Source of the DNA: Achromobacter sp. HZ34
Lineage (GTDB): Bacteria; Pseudomonadota; Gammaproteobacteria; Burkholderiales; Burkholderiaceae_B
Reading direction: 5' to 3'
Assembly (NCBI RefSeq): GCF_002209485.1
Contig: NZ_NJIX01000002.1
Span: forward strand, 1,151,074-1,215,073
Length of the DNA: 64,000 nt
The position numbers were made by a program, and so were the translations under genes. Each line of letters starts with the position of its first letter. Position 1 is the stretch's first letter. Positions 15,764-24,416 of the stretch are shown here, one piece after another. Below the pieces are notes generated by a model that worked only from the letters and a program-made list of their open reading frames with translations, searched no databases and was not told where the DNA came from.

Positions 15764-17179
15764 TCAACGGCTGTTGCCGAGGCGGGTGGCGGAGTCGGTA
15801 CGATTCATGTCGATGCCCCGGGTTTCCGGTCCCCACAGGATGGCGATCAGCGATATCACGTTCAGGGTGGCGACCAGGGCCACCACCGCCCAGGGCGACC
15901 CATTGCTGATGGACAGCAGCCACACCGCCACCATGGGCATGGGGCCGCCGGTCAACAGGTTCGCGCCCGTATAGGCCAGTGCCGATCCCGAGTAGCGCAC
16001 ATTGGTCGGAAAGGCCTCGGCGAACGCCACGGGCTGGATGCCGCTCTGGTATTGGGTGAAGCCCAGGAAGAGGCCCATGATCAGCAGCATGGGCACGAAG
16101 CTCCTGGTGTCCAGCACGGAGAAATAGACCAGCGAGATCAGCAGCGTGGCGATGGATCCCAGGGCCAGCGCCTTCTTGCGGCCGATGCGGTCGCTGAGCG
16201 TGCCACCCAGCAAGGCGCCGCCGATGGCGAACACATTGGCACCCATCAACAGCATGAAGGCATCCTGCTTGGGCACGCCCAGGGTCTTGGTGATGTAGCT
16301 GAGCGAGAACACCACGATCAGGTAGAACAAGGCGGCCGGCCCGCAGAAGAACAACATCCAGCGCAGCAGCGGCTTGTAGTGGAAGCGCACGGCATCGCGC
16401 AACGGATTGCTGACCTCGACGACATTGCTGGATCGCTGCATCTGCACAAAGGCCGGCGTCTCATGCACCTTGAGCCGGATGTAGACCCCCACGATCACCA
16501 GCAGGAAGCTGGCCAGGAAAGGCACCCGCCACCCCCACGCCTCGAAGGCGTCGGCGGACATGGACGCGGACAGGCCGAACAGCACGGCATTGGCGACGAT
16601 CTGGCTAATGGGCGAACAGATGCCGCGCAGGCCGGAGTACTTGCCGCGCCGATCGGCGCTGGCGTGTTCGATGGCCATCAACTGGCCGCCGGTGGACTCG
16701 CCGCCCAGCGCGAAGCCCTGCACGATGCGCAGCAGCACCAGCAGGATGGGCGCCCAGACGCCGATCTGCGCATAGGTGGGCAGCAGGCCCATCAGGAAGG
16801 AGGACAGGCCCATCACCGAAACCGTTGCCAGCATCAGGTTGCGGCGGCCGAACTTGTCGCCCAGCGATCCGCAGACGATGGCGCCCAGTGGCCGCGCGGC
16901 CAGGCCCACGCCGAAGGTGGCGAGCGAGGCCAGCAAGGCCGACGTCGGCTCCATCGCGGGGAAGAACAATTTGGGCAAGACCGTGGCGGCCAGTGCGCCG
17001 TATAGCGCGAAATCCGTCCACTCCAAAGCCGTGCCTATGGTCGCGGCGGTTACCGCGCGGGTCTGCATGGCGCTGTCGCTGCCCTGCGCCGGTGAGGCGG
17101 ACGCCGTTGCCGGCGTTGGTGTAGATGGCGCGGTGCTCGATGGTGTTGCCGCCGTGGTGGCGCTCGACGCTTGATTCAT
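15764..17179 (-). CDS. MHS-family MFS transporter (metabolite:H+ symporter)
   Basis: 471 residues. A ~40-residue Ala/Thr/Ser/Pro-rich tail is followed by an MHS-type body: 'TIGTALEWTDFALYGALAATVLPKLFF', 'GLAARPLGAIVCGSLGDKFGRRN' (the loop 2-3 motif), 'GFALGGESTGGQL' (the MHS E-S/T-G signature) and a second 'GGTLSDRIGRKKAL'. Relatives carry shikimate, alpha-ketoglutarate, proline/betaine or aromatic acids with protons. Placement upstream of the AroQ-like gene favours a quinate/shikimate-like cyclic acid, which is inference. It is divergent from iclR (186 bp spacer). Confidence 0.9.
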   Translation of the reverse strand: MNQASSATTAATPSSTAPSTPTPATASASPAQGSDSAMQTRAVTAATIGTALEWTDFALYGALAATVLPKLFFPAMEPTSALLASLATFGVGLAARPLGAIVCGSLGDKFGRRNLMLATVSVMGLSSFLMGLLPTYAQIGVWAPILLVLLRIVQGFALGGESTGGQLMAIEHASADRRGKYSGLRGICSPISQIVANAVLFGLSASMSADAFEAWGWRVPFLASFLLVIVGVYIRLKVHETPAFVQMQRSSNVVEVSNPLRDAVRFHYKPLLRWMLFFCGPAALFYLIVVFSLSYITKTLGVPKQDAFMLLMGANVFAIGGALLGGTLSDRIGRKKALALGSIATLLISLVYFSVLDTRSFVPMLLIMGLFLGFTQYQSGIQPVAFAEAFPTNVRYSGSALAYTGANLLTGGPMPMVAVWLLSISNGSPWAVVALVATLNVISLIAILWGPETRGIDMNRTDSATRLGNSR

Positions 17180-17300
17180 TCCTGTCTCCTGTCCCGTTAT
17201 ATCGGCATGGCGCTGCCAGCTGTCGTGTCGCCGGCTACCGCCACCGGCCGCGCGCTGTGGCGCGCGTCAAACCGGCGATGAGGATCTTAATGACAGAATT

Positions 17301-17322
17301 GGAACCCTGTTCCGAAGTGGAA
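17301..17322. promoter_or_regulatory. Candidate IclR operator, overlapping inverted repeats
   Basis: GGAAC-CCT-GTTCC (17301-17313) is a perfect inverted repeat. Its right arm is re-used in TTCC-GAAGT-GGAA (17310-17322). The site lies between the divergent MHS transporter and iclR, 43 bp before the iclR start. GGAA/TTCC half-sites are common in IclR-family operators; binding here is inference. Confidence 0.5.
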
Positions 17323-17364
17323 TCGCATGCCACAATGCGAAAAAATAGAACCAGGAGACAGGCA

Positions 17365-18147
17365 ATGAGCGGTGTCATGGAGCGCACGCTGGCCATACTC
17401 GAACTGCTGGCCGGACAGGTCGGCGGCACGCCGTTGGCCTTCATCGCCGACGAGCTGGATATCCCCCGCAGCGCTTGCCATCGTTTGTTGACCGACCTCA
17501 AGAGCCATGGCTACGTCCGCCAGCTGCGCGAGCACGGCGACTACGTCCTGACCACCAAGCTGGTGGGCCTGGGACTGAGTTTTCTCAGCACGTCGGGCAT
17601 CGTCGACATGGCGCAAACCACCCTGGACCGTCTGGCGGAAACCTCCGGTGAACTGGTGCGCATGGCGCTGGTCGATGGCGATCGCATCACCTGGGTGGCC
17701 AAGGCGCAGGGGGCCATCAAGGGGCTCAAATACGATCCTGACATGGGCATGGACACGCGACTGTCCTGCACGGCCACCGGCCACGCGTGGATGATGACCA
17801 TGTCCGACGAACGCGCCGTGGAATTGGTGAGCCGGCAAGGCTTCGGACCGCCCAAGGACTTCGGACCGGCGGCGCCGACCACCATCAACGGCTTGCTGGC
17901 CTTCCTGGCTGCCGCGCGCAAGCGGGGCTATGCGACCATCGTGGAAGTCTTCGCGCCGGGCATGACCGCGATGGCGGCGCCCATCATGCGCAAGGGCTAT
18001 CCGGCCACGGGTGTGATCAGCATCGCCGGGCCCTTGATCCGGCTGGATGAAAAACGCATGGCGGCGCTGGGCTCCGCCCTGTTGGCGGCCGCGGCGGAAC
18101 TGGCCGCCGCCAGCCATGCTTCGCCCTTGTTCGAACGGTTCAAGTGA
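17365..18147 (+). CDS. IclR-family transcriptional regulator
   Basis: 260 residues from ATG 17365 (AGGAG 7 bp upstream), which also matches the family's usual length; the open frame back to 17125 is not coding-like. The N-terminal winged helix is 'ERTLAILELLAGQ...PLAFIADELDIPRSACHRLLTDLKSHGYVRQ', followed by an effector domain with 'LSCTATGHAWM' and 'ISIAGPLIRL'. IclR regulators bind small organic acids. It is divergent from the MHS transporter and AroQ-like pair, its likely targets, and convergent with pcaQ. Confidence 0.93.
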   Translation: MSGVMERTLAILELLAGQVGGTPLAFIADELDIPRSACHRLLTDLKSHGYVRQLREHGDYVLTTKLVGLGLSFLSTSGIVDMAQTTLDRLAETSGELVRMALVDGDRITWVAKAQGAIKGLKYDPDMGMDTRLSCTATGHAWMMTMSDERAVELVSRQGFGPPKDFGPAAPTTINGLLAFLAAARKRGYATIVEVFAPGMTAMAAPIMRKGYPATGVISIAGPLIRLDEKRMAALGSALLAAAAELAAASHASPLFERFK

Positions 18148-18212
18148 TGATGGATTCAGGCGATGAACGGCTCATGCGATGAGCGGGCCACGCGATGGCG
18201 GGTCATGCGATG
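18144..18212. repeat. Imperfect ~16-bp tandem repeat spanning two convergent stop codons
   Basis: The element G(C/T)GATG recurs at 18144, 18160, 18176, 18192 and 18207, i.e. every 16, 16, 16 and 15 bp. The first copy contains the iclR stop codon and the last lies inside the end of pcaQ. Between the cores the units share G/C-rich 'a(a/g)cgg(g/c)' sequence. Confidence 0.6.
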
Positions 18213-19126
18213 ATCCCGCGCACTTCGCGCGCGAAGGCTTCCGTCGGCGTGCTCAAGGCGCGGTCGGCGCGCCGCAGCAGGCCTATCGGTTCTTCGGTGC
18301 CTTGCGTCACGATCGGCAGGACGGTCAACGCGCCCTCACCCGCCAGCCGTTTGATGGCTGACGTAGGCGCGGCCCAGACGCTGTCCGTGGTGCGTGTGAC
18401 CAGGCTGCCCAGGTAGGCGTCGGCCGTTTCCAGGCAGCCGCGCGGCAGGGACAGTCCGTGCCGCGCCAGCAGGCTTTCCAGGCTGTGGCGCGGGATGGAA
18501 CCCAAGGCCGGCACCACCAGCGGCCAAGCCACGGCGTCGGCCAGCCCGACGCTGGCGCGCGCCAGGGGATGGCCCGTGCGCACGGCGAACAAGAGCGGCT
18601 CCGGCCCCAGCGATTCGAACCACAGGCCTTCCATTGCGGCCGGGTCGTCCATGCGGCCCAGGACCAGGTCGAAAACGTCGGCCTTCAGGCTGTCGATCAG
18701 CATGCGGTTCATGTCCGTGCGCACGGTCAGGCCGACGTCTGGATGGCGTTGCCGGAAGGCGTTGACGGCATCGAGCAATAGGGCCGGGACGATGCTGGGC
18801 AAGGCGCCGATACGAACGCATTCGACCGGGTGCGTGGCGGCGCCGTCGAGACTTTCCGCGGCGGCGTCCAGGCCTTCCATGACGCGCAACGCATGCCGCA
18901 GAAAGCGCATGCCTTGCGCCGTCAGCGAGGTGCCGGCGCGCTGGCGCGTCAGCAGGCGCATACCCACCATGTCCTCCAGTTCGGTCAACGTCTTGGAGAC
19001 CGCCGGCTGGGTCAGGCCCAGCTGCGCACCGGCACGCCCCAGGTGGCCCGTCTGCGCCACGGTCACGAAGCACTGGAGATGCCGCAGACGCACGCGGGAA
19101 CGGAAAGGGGAAAGTGCACTTTCCAT
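18203..19126 (-). CDS. pcaQ: LysR-type activator of protocatechuate genes
   Basis: 307 residues. The helix-turn-helix is 'VRLRHLQCFVTVAQTGHLGRAGAQLGLTQPAVSKTLTELEDMVGMRLLTRQRAGTSLTAQG', with the PcaQ-type 'RVRLRHLQCF' opening and TQPAVSKTL recognition helix. The effector domain has 'VRIGALPSIVPALLLDAVNAF' and 'FDLVLGRMDDPAAMEGLWFE', again as in PcaQ. Known PcaQ proteins activate pca genes in response to beta-carboxy-cis,cis-muconate or its lactone. The divergent position 108 bp from pcaH supports that role. Confidence 0.92.
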   Translation of the reverse strand: MESALSPFRSRVRLRHLQCFVTVAQTGHLGRAGAQLGLTQPAVSKTLTELEDMVGMRLLTRQRAGTSLTAQGMRFLRHALRVMEGLDAAAESLDGAATHPVECVRIGALPSIVPALLLDAVNAFRQRHPDVGLTVRTDMNRMLIDSLKADVFDLVLGRMDDPAAMEGLWFESLGPEPLLFAVRTGHPLARASVGLADAVAWPLVVPALGSIPRHSLESLLARHGLSLPRGCLETADAYLGSLVTRTTDSVWAAPTSAIKRLAGEGALTVLPIVTQGTEEPIGLLRRADRALSTPTEAFAREVRGIIA

Positions 19127-19150
19127 AATTAAATTTCATGCAAAACACGC

Positions 19151-19175
19151 GATAACTCAATTTACATGAATTATC
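19151..19175. promoter_or_regulatory. Candidate PcaQ-binding region in the pcaQ-pcaH spacer
   Basis: GATAA (19151-19155) and TTATC (19171-19175) form an inverted repeat with 15 bp between, in the AT-rich divergent spacer. Reported PcaQ sites contain ATAA/TTAT-type half-sites, but the spacing differs, so this is a suggestion only. Confidence 0.4.
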
Positions 19176-19234
19176 TATCGCCCCATAGTCCTGGAAATTA
19201 GCCATCCAACGATAAATAGACGGAGACAGATGCG

Positions 19235-19936
19235 ATGACCCGCCCGGCCCAGTACCGCCGTCCCTATTGGGACACCCAACCTGCATACCGCTTCGATCCC
19301 TACGGTTCGACCCATTTGCGTTCGCCCCAGCAGCCGCTGGTCATCCTGCCGCAGTCCTTGTCTGAAGTGACGGGCCCCGGGCTGGACACGTCATTCGTTA
19401 GACGCGACGACAACGACCTGACGGCGGGCCACGGCGGCCAGCCTGTCGGCGAACGCATCCTGGTCAGCGGCCGCGTACTCGACGAAAACGGCCGCCCCGT
19501 TCCGCATGCCTTGATCGAGATCTGGCAAGCCAACGCGTCCGGCCGCTATGTGCACGAACGCGACCAGCACGATGCGCCGCTGGACCCGCACTTCTCCGGC
19601 GAGGGGCGCGTGGTGACTGACGATCAGGGCCGCTATCAATTCAAGACCATCAAGCCGGGTGCCTACCCCTGGCGCAACCATTACAACGGCTGGCGTCCGC
19701 AGCACATCCATTTTTCGCTGTTCGGACGCGCGTATGCGACCCGGCTGGTCACGCAGATGTACTTCCCTGGCGACCCGCTGCTGGCCTTCGATCCGATCTT
19801 CAACTGTGTGCCGGATACCAAGGCGCGCGAGCGCCTGATCGCCACCTTCGACTGGGAAACCACGCAGCCCGAGTACGCGCTGGGCTACCGTTTCGATATC
19901 GTGCTGCGCGGCCGCGACGCCACGCCGATGGAGTGA
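19235..19936 (+). CDS. pcaH: Protocatechuate 3,4-dioxygenase beta subunit
   Basis: 233 residues. The non-haem Fe(III) ligands are visible as Tyr105 (SGRYVHE), Tyr144 (GAYPWRN), His157 and His159 (RPQHIHFS), with the conserved Arg154. The enzyme opens protocatechuate between its two hydroxyls to 3-carboxy-cis,cis-muconate. The N-terminal RPYWDTQPAYRFDPYGST segment is typical of PcaH. It is first of pcaHGBC, with pcaG starting 4 bp after its stop, which suggests translational coupling of the two subunits. The cluster reads away from pcaQ. Confidence 0.97.
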   Translation: MTRPAQYRRPYWDTQPAYRFDPYGSTHLRSPQQPLVILPQSLSEVTGPGLDTSFVRRDDNDLTAGHGGQPVGERILVSGRVLDENGRPVPHALIEIWQANASGRYVHERDQHDAPLDPHFSGEGRVVTDDQGRYQFKTIKPGAYPWRNHYNGWRPQHIHFSLFGRAYATRLVTQMYFPGDPLLAFDPIFNCVPDTKARERLIATFDWETTQPEYALGYRFDIVLRGRDATPME

Positions 19937-19940
19937 GACC

Positions 19941-20513
19941 ATGCTTTACGCCACCGCATCCCAAACCGTAGGACCCTATCTGCATATCGGCCTGGCGGAC
20001 CGCTATTGCGACGACCTCACTCACGCTGCCGCCAGCCTGCACGACCGCCGTATCGTGATCGAGGGCCGTGTGCTCGATGGGCAAGGCGCTGCCGTGCCCG
20101 ACGGCATGGTGGAGATATGGCAGGCCAATCCGCATGGCCGCTACGATCATCCGGACGACACGCGGGAAGCCTTGCCGCTGGTCGACGGGTTCACGGGCTT
20201 CGGGCGTGTGCCCACGGGGGAGGACGGGTCCTTCCGCTTCGTCACGGTGAAGCCCGGGCCGGTGCCGGACGTGCATGGCGCCCCGCAGGCGCCGCATATC
20301 CTGGTGTCGGTATTCATGCGAGGCCTGCTCAAGCATGTCGCCACGCGCTTGTATTTTCCTGACGAGGAAGCGGCCAATGCCAAGGACGATGTATTGCGGC
20401 GGGTGCCCGTCGAGCGCCGCGCTACGCTGATCGCGCGGCCGGGGAGCCATCACGTGCTGCAGTGGGACATCGTGCTGCAAGGCGAAGGGGAGACGGTTTT
20501 CTTCGATATCTGA
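19941..20513 (+). CDS. pcaG: Protocatechuate 3,4-dioxygenase alpha subunit
   Basis: 190 residues, usual for PcaG. It has the same fold as PcaH (ASQTVGPYLHIGL at the start, then VEIWQANPHGRYDHP and APHILVSVFMRGLLKHVATRLYFP) but lacks the full set of iron ligands, as expected of the non-catalytic subunit that shapes the substrate pocket. It is translated 4 bp after pcaH. The C-terminal LQWDIVLQGEGETVFFDI is the typical ending. Confidence 0.96.
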   Translation: MLYATASQTVGPYLHIGLADRYCDDLTHAAASLHDRRIVIEGRVLDGQGAAVPDGMVEIWQANPHGRYDHPDDTREALPLVDGFTGFGRVPTGEDGSFRFVTVKPGPVPDVHGAPQAPHILVSVFMRGLLKHVATRLYFPDEEAANAKDDVLRRVPVERRATLIARPGSHHVLQWDIVLQGEGETVFFDI

Positions 20514-20623
20514 TTGGTTGAATGAGGTCTCCCCAAGGGCAGACCGCATGGGCCCAGGATGGAAAGAAAACGTTGTCTCCCCCTTGGAGAGACAACAGTG
20601 ATCAATACGAAGAGAGAAGATGC

Positions 20624-22102
20624 ATGCCCAGCTTTGCAGGCTTTGGGCTCACGGCCCCCATGTTTGGCAGTCCTGAAGCGTTGGAGATTTTTTCCGCGCA
20701 GGGTTTCATTCGCCGCATGCTCGATGTCGAAGCCGCGCTGGCACGCGCCGAGGCCCGTTGCGGGGTGATTCCCGCCGCCGCGGCGGCGACGATTACGCAG
20801 GTATGCCTGGCGGCAGATGACAATGCCGCCGACGGCCACGGCGTCGAGCGCAAGCACGTGACCGGCCACGGCGGCGTCCGGCATACCGTCATCGACGCGG
20901 ATGCCTTGGCGCAGGCTGCGGTGGCGGCGGGCAATCTGGCGATTCCCTTCGTCAAGCAGCTGACCGCCGCGGTGGCGGCCCAGGACCAGGAAGCCGCCCG
21001 CTACGTACACTGGGGCGCGACCAGCCAGGACATTCTCGATACGGCACTGGTGCTGCAACTGGTCGACGCCCTGCAACGCCAGGACGCGCAACTGCTACGG
21101 CTGGCGGATGACTGCGCCACCCTGGCCCGCCGCCATCGCGACACGGTCATGGTGGCGCGTACCTGGCAACAGCACGCCCTGCCCACCACCTTCGGCCTGA
21201 AGGCCGCCGGCTGGCTCGACGCCCTGCGCCGCGACCTGGCCCGCCTGCACGCCACCCGCCTGCGCGTGCGCACGCTGCAATTCGGCGGCGCGGCGGGAAC
21301 GCTGGCCAGCCTGGGCCCTCAGGCGCCCGACGTCGCCGCTTGCATGGCGGACGAGCTGGCGCTGTCGCCACCGGCCCTGCCCTGGCATACCCATCGCGAT
21401 CGCCTGGTCGAAGTCGCCAGCACCCTGGGCATGCTGTGCGGCACGCTGGGCAAGATGGCGCGCGATATCTCCTTGATGATGCAGACCGAAGTCGCGGAGG
21501 TCGCGGAACCGGTGGGCGCCGGCCGGGGCGGCTCCAGCACCATGCCGCACAAGCGCAATCCCGTGGGCTGTGCCGCCGTCCTCACCATCGCCACGCGCGT
21601 GCCGGCGCTGGTGGCCACGCTATTCGCCGCGATGCCGCAGGAGCACGAACGCGCACTCGGAGCCTGGCAGGCGGAATGGGACACCCTGCCCACCCTCGTC
21701 ATACTGGCCGCCGGCGCGCTGCGGCAGATGGGCGAAGTGATCGCGGGGCTGCAGGTGGATGAAGCCCGCATGCGTGCGAATCTGGACATGACCGGCGGCC
21801 TGATCATGGGCGAGGCCTACATGCTGGCCCTGGGCGAGCGCCTGGGCCGCCTGCCGGCGCATCATCTGGTGGAGCAGGCCGCGCGCGCGGCCACGGCCAC
21901 GGGCATGACGCTGCGCCAGGCGCTGCAGGATCGCCTGGCCGCCGACCCGGCCCTGGGCGGCCTGCTGGATGCCGCCACCCTGGACAGCCTCGGCGATCCC
22001 ACCCGCTACACTGGCCAGGCCGCGCATTTCGTCGATGCGGCGCTGGCCGAATGGCAGGCGGCGCGAGCGGACAATGCCCGTGGAACCGTCCCTGGCGGGT
22101 AA
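20624..22102 (+). CDS. pcaB: 3-carboxy-cis,cis-muconate cycloisomerase
   Basis: 492 residues from ATG 20624 (AGAGAGAAG upstream); an in-frame extension to 20522 lacks support. It belongs to the fumarase/aspartase superfamily: 'HWGATSQDILDTALVLQL' and the signature GSSTMPHKRNPVG with its mobile catalytic loop. The enzyme lactonises carboxymuconate to 4-carboxymuconolactone. At 492 residues it is a little longer than many PcaB proteins (about 450), the extra part being at the C-terminus. A 110-bp spacer separates it from pcaG. Confidence 0.95.
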   Translation: MPSFAGFGLTAPMFGSPEALEIFSAQGFIRRMLDVEAALARAEARCGVIPAAAAATITQVCLAADDNAADGHGVERKHVTGHGGVRHTVIDADALAQAAVAAGNLAIPFVKQLTAAVAAQDQEAARYVHWGATSQDILDTALVLQLVDALQRQDAQLLRLADDCATLARRHRDTVMVARTWQQHALPTTFGLKAAGWLDALRRDLARLHATRLRVRTLQFGGAAGTLASLGPQAPDVAACMADELALSPPALPWHTHRDRLVEVASTLGMLCGTLGKMARDISLMMQTEVAEVAEPVGAGRGGSSTMPHKRNPVGCAAVLTIATRVPALVATLFAAMPQEHERALGAWQAEWDTLPTLVILAAGALRQMGEVIAGLQVDEARMRANLDMTGGLIMGEAYMLALGERLGRLPAHHLVEQAARAATATGMTLRQALQDRLAADPALGGLLDAATLDSLGDPTRYTGQAAHFVDAALAEWQAARADNARGTVPGG

Positions 22103-22198
22103 GCTAGCCCGCCTTGGCATCATGGCCGCGATGAGCGACCAGGCGCTGCCCGGTGGCGGCCGCCACGTTGGCGCGGCATCGTCGGCTGCGCCAGCCGC

Positions 22199-22630
22199 AT
22201 GAAACACCCCATTACGGAGACAATCTTGCCTGCCCCAGAGAATGACACCGAACGCTATGAAGCCGGCCTGCAGGTGCGCCGCGAAGTGCTTGGCACCGAA
22301 CACGTGGACCGGTCGCTGCAGCGCCTGACGCCGGTAAACGAAGAATTCCAGAATCTCATCACGCGCTACGCCTGGGGCGAGATCTGGACGCGTGAAGGGC
22401 TGCCGCGCCACACGCGCAGCCTGCTGACCATAGGCCTGATGGTGGCGCTGAACCGCAACGAGGAATTGAAACTGCACCTGCGCGCGGCGCGCAACAACGG
22501 CGTCACGCGTGACGAAATCAAGGAAGTGCTGCTGCAGACCGCCATCTATTGCGGCGTCCCGGCAGCCAACTCCGCCTTCCATTTGGCGGAAGAAATATTC
22601 ACCAGCCAGGACGCCTCGGGCGAGACCTGA
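22199..22630 (+). CDS. pcaC: 4-carboxymuconolactone decarboxylase
   Basis: 143 residues with the single-domain CMD fold: 'GEIWTREGLPRHTRSLLTIGLMVALNRNEELKLHLRAARNNGVTRDEIKEVLLQTAIYCGVPAANSAFH'. It removes CO2 to give 3-oxoadipate enol-lactone. The ATG at 22199 has no clear ribosome binding site. A TTG at 22226 has GGAGA 7 bp upstream and gives 134 residues, close to the family norm, so it may be the true start. The lactone hydrolase PcaD usually found beside or fused to it is absent from this cluster. Confidence 0.94.
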   Translation: MKHPITETILPAPENDTERYEAGLQVRREVLGTEHVDRSLQRLTPVNEEFQNLITRYAWGEIWTREGLPRHTRSLLTIGLMVALNRNEELKLHLRAARNNGVTRDEIKEVLLQTAIYCGVPAANSAFHLAEEIFTSQDASGET

Positions 22631-22847
22631 AGGAGGGCCTGGGCCCGGGCCGGGCCGGACGCGCACCGCACCGCCCAGCCGGGCCTGGGTTGAGTCCAGC
22701 AACAACCTACACCTGGCCTGATCCCCGCCTGCGAACCCGGTTTTCAGGACCCGCCGGGCCAATGAATGCGATACTCGTCCCGCCATGGCCGGGCAGGCCC
22801 ACCCGCCGCCCGTGCCGCAAGTATCCATTCATTCAAGGTATCTATCG

Positions 22848-24197
22848 ATGAAGCACTACGACTACATCGCCATCGGCGGCGGTAGCGGCGGCATCGCCTC
22901 GGTCAACCGGGCGGCCTCTTACGGCAAGAAGTGCGCGCTGATCGAGGCGAAAGAACTCGGCGGCACCTGCGTCAACGTGGGCTGCGTACCGAAGAAAGTC
23001 ATGTGGCACGCGTCGCAGATCGCCGAGGCCATCCACCAGTACGGCCCGGACTACGGCTACGACACCAAGGTCGAACGCTTCGACTGGGCCCGCCTGATCG
23101 AGAACCGTACCGCCTACATCCATCGCATCCACGCCTCCTACGAATCCGGCCTGGATCGCAACAAGGTGGACGTCATCCGCGGCTACGGCCGCTTCATCGA
23201 TTCCCACACCATCGAAGTGAACGGCGAACGCATCACCGCCGACCACATCCTGATCGCCACGGGCACCCAGCCGGCGTGGCCGGACATCCCGGGCGCCGAC
23301 CTGGGTATCGACTCCGACGGTTTCTTCGACCTGCCCAGCCTGCCGCCCCGCATCGCCGTGGTCGGCGCCGGCTACATCGCCGTGGAACTGGCTGGCGTCA
23401 TGCACGGCCTGGGCGCGAAGACCCACCTGTTCGTACGCAAGGACTCCGCTCTACGCAACTTCGATCCCATGTTGCGGGAAACCTTGATGCAGATCATGGA
23501 TACCGAAGGCCCCGAGGTCCACCGCCAGTCCGTGCCCAAGGCCGTCTTGAAGAATGCGGATGGCAGCCTGACCCTGCAATTGGACAACGGCGAGATGTGC
23601 GTCGTCGACTGCATCGTGTGGGCCATCGGCCGCGTACCCGATACCAGCGGCCTGGGCCTGGACGCCGCCGGTGTCCGCGTCGACGGGCGCGGCTACATCG
23701 AATCCGACAAATACGAACGCACCAACGTACCGCACATCTACGCGGTGGGCGACATCACCGGCAAGATCGAGCTGACTCCCGTCGCCGTGGCAGCCGGCCG
23801 GCGCCTGTCGGAACGGCTGTTCAACAACAAGCCCGACGAACATCTGAACTACGAGAACGTCCCCACCGTGGTGTTCAGCCACCCGCCCATCGGCACGGTA
23901 GGCCTGACCGAACCGCAGGCGCGCGCGCGCCACGGCGATCAGCAGGTGAAGGTCTACCAATCCGGCTTCACGGCCATGTACACGGCAGTCACCAGGCATC
24001 GGCAGCCGGCGCGCATGAAGCTGGTGTGCGTGGGGCCGGAGGAGCGCATCGTCGGCATCCATGGCATCGGCTATGGCATGGATGAAATCCTGCAGGGCTT
24101 CGCAGTGGCCCTGAAAATGGGCGCCACCAAGAAGGATTTCGACGACACCGTGGCGATCCATCCCACTGCATCGGAAGAGTTCGTCACGATGCGGTGA
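22848..24197 (+). CDS. gorA: Glutathione-disulfide reductase
   Basis: 449 residues from ATG 22848. It is an FAD-dependent pyridine-nucleotide disulfide oxidoreductase: N-terminal [17 protein letters not shown] site, redox disulfide Cys41/Cys46 in [19 protein letters not shown](P)-site '[19 protein letters not shown]' with a downstream '[12 protein letters not shown]' typical of NADPH use, and C-terminal '[12 protein letters not shown]' with the catalytic His. It keeps glutathione reduced in the cytoplasm. It is unlinked in function to pcaC, 217 bp upstream, and the spacer likely holds its own promoter. Confidence 0.95.
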   Translation: MKHYDYIAIGGGSGGIASVNRAASYGKKCALIEAKELGGTCVNVGCVPKKVMWHASQIAEAIHQYGPDYGYDTKVERFDWARLIENRTAYIHRIHASYESGLDRNKVDVIRGYGRFIDSHTIEVNGERITADHILIATGTQPAWPDIPGADLGIDSDGFFDLPSLPPRIAVVGAGYIAVELAGVMHGLGAKTHLFVRKDSALRNFDPMLRETLMQIMDTEGPEVHRQSVPKAVLKNADGSLTLQLDNGEMCVVDCIVWAIGRVPDTSGLGLDAAGVRVDGRGYIESDKYERTNVPHIYAVGDITGKIELTPVAVAAGRRLSERLFNNKPDEHLNYENVPTVVFSHPPIGTVGLTEPQARARHGDQQVKVYQSGFTAMYTAVTRHRQPARMKLVCVGPEERIVGIHGIGYGMDEILQGFAVALKMGATKKDFDDTVAIHPTASEEFVTMR

Positions 24198-24416
24198 TGC
24201 GGCGGGATCTCGACACAATCGCGAATACCGAAAGGTTAGGAAGAGTTAGTTTGTAACCATTAAAAGCTCTTCCTCGGCAATTCCTTGTTGGAAATTGCAA
24301 GAATACTGCCAGAATCGACAATTGGTGTCACATTGAAAGACATACCCTTACATATCCCACCCCTAATCTTCGTCACCCTAGAGGCACTGCGTAGGCAGGA
24401 GGATTAGGCCCTAAGC
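24198..24416. other. Non-coding AT-richer stretch upstream of the pilus operon
   Basis: No gene is seen. The first ~190 bp are clearly less GC-rich than the surroundings and are the likely promoter zone. TCGACA at 24316 followed 17-18 bp later by an A/T-rich hexamer is the best sigma-70-like pair I can see, but it is weak. TTAGG-C-CCTAA (24404-24414) is a short palindrome just before the leader start codon. Confidence 0.4.

Noticed and set aside
24241..24310. TTCCTA-like heptads that resemble BvgA sites upstream of the C tract
   Set aside because: Single degenerate matches in AT-richer sequence; no inverted pair at a proper distance from a promoter, so not reported as binding sites.
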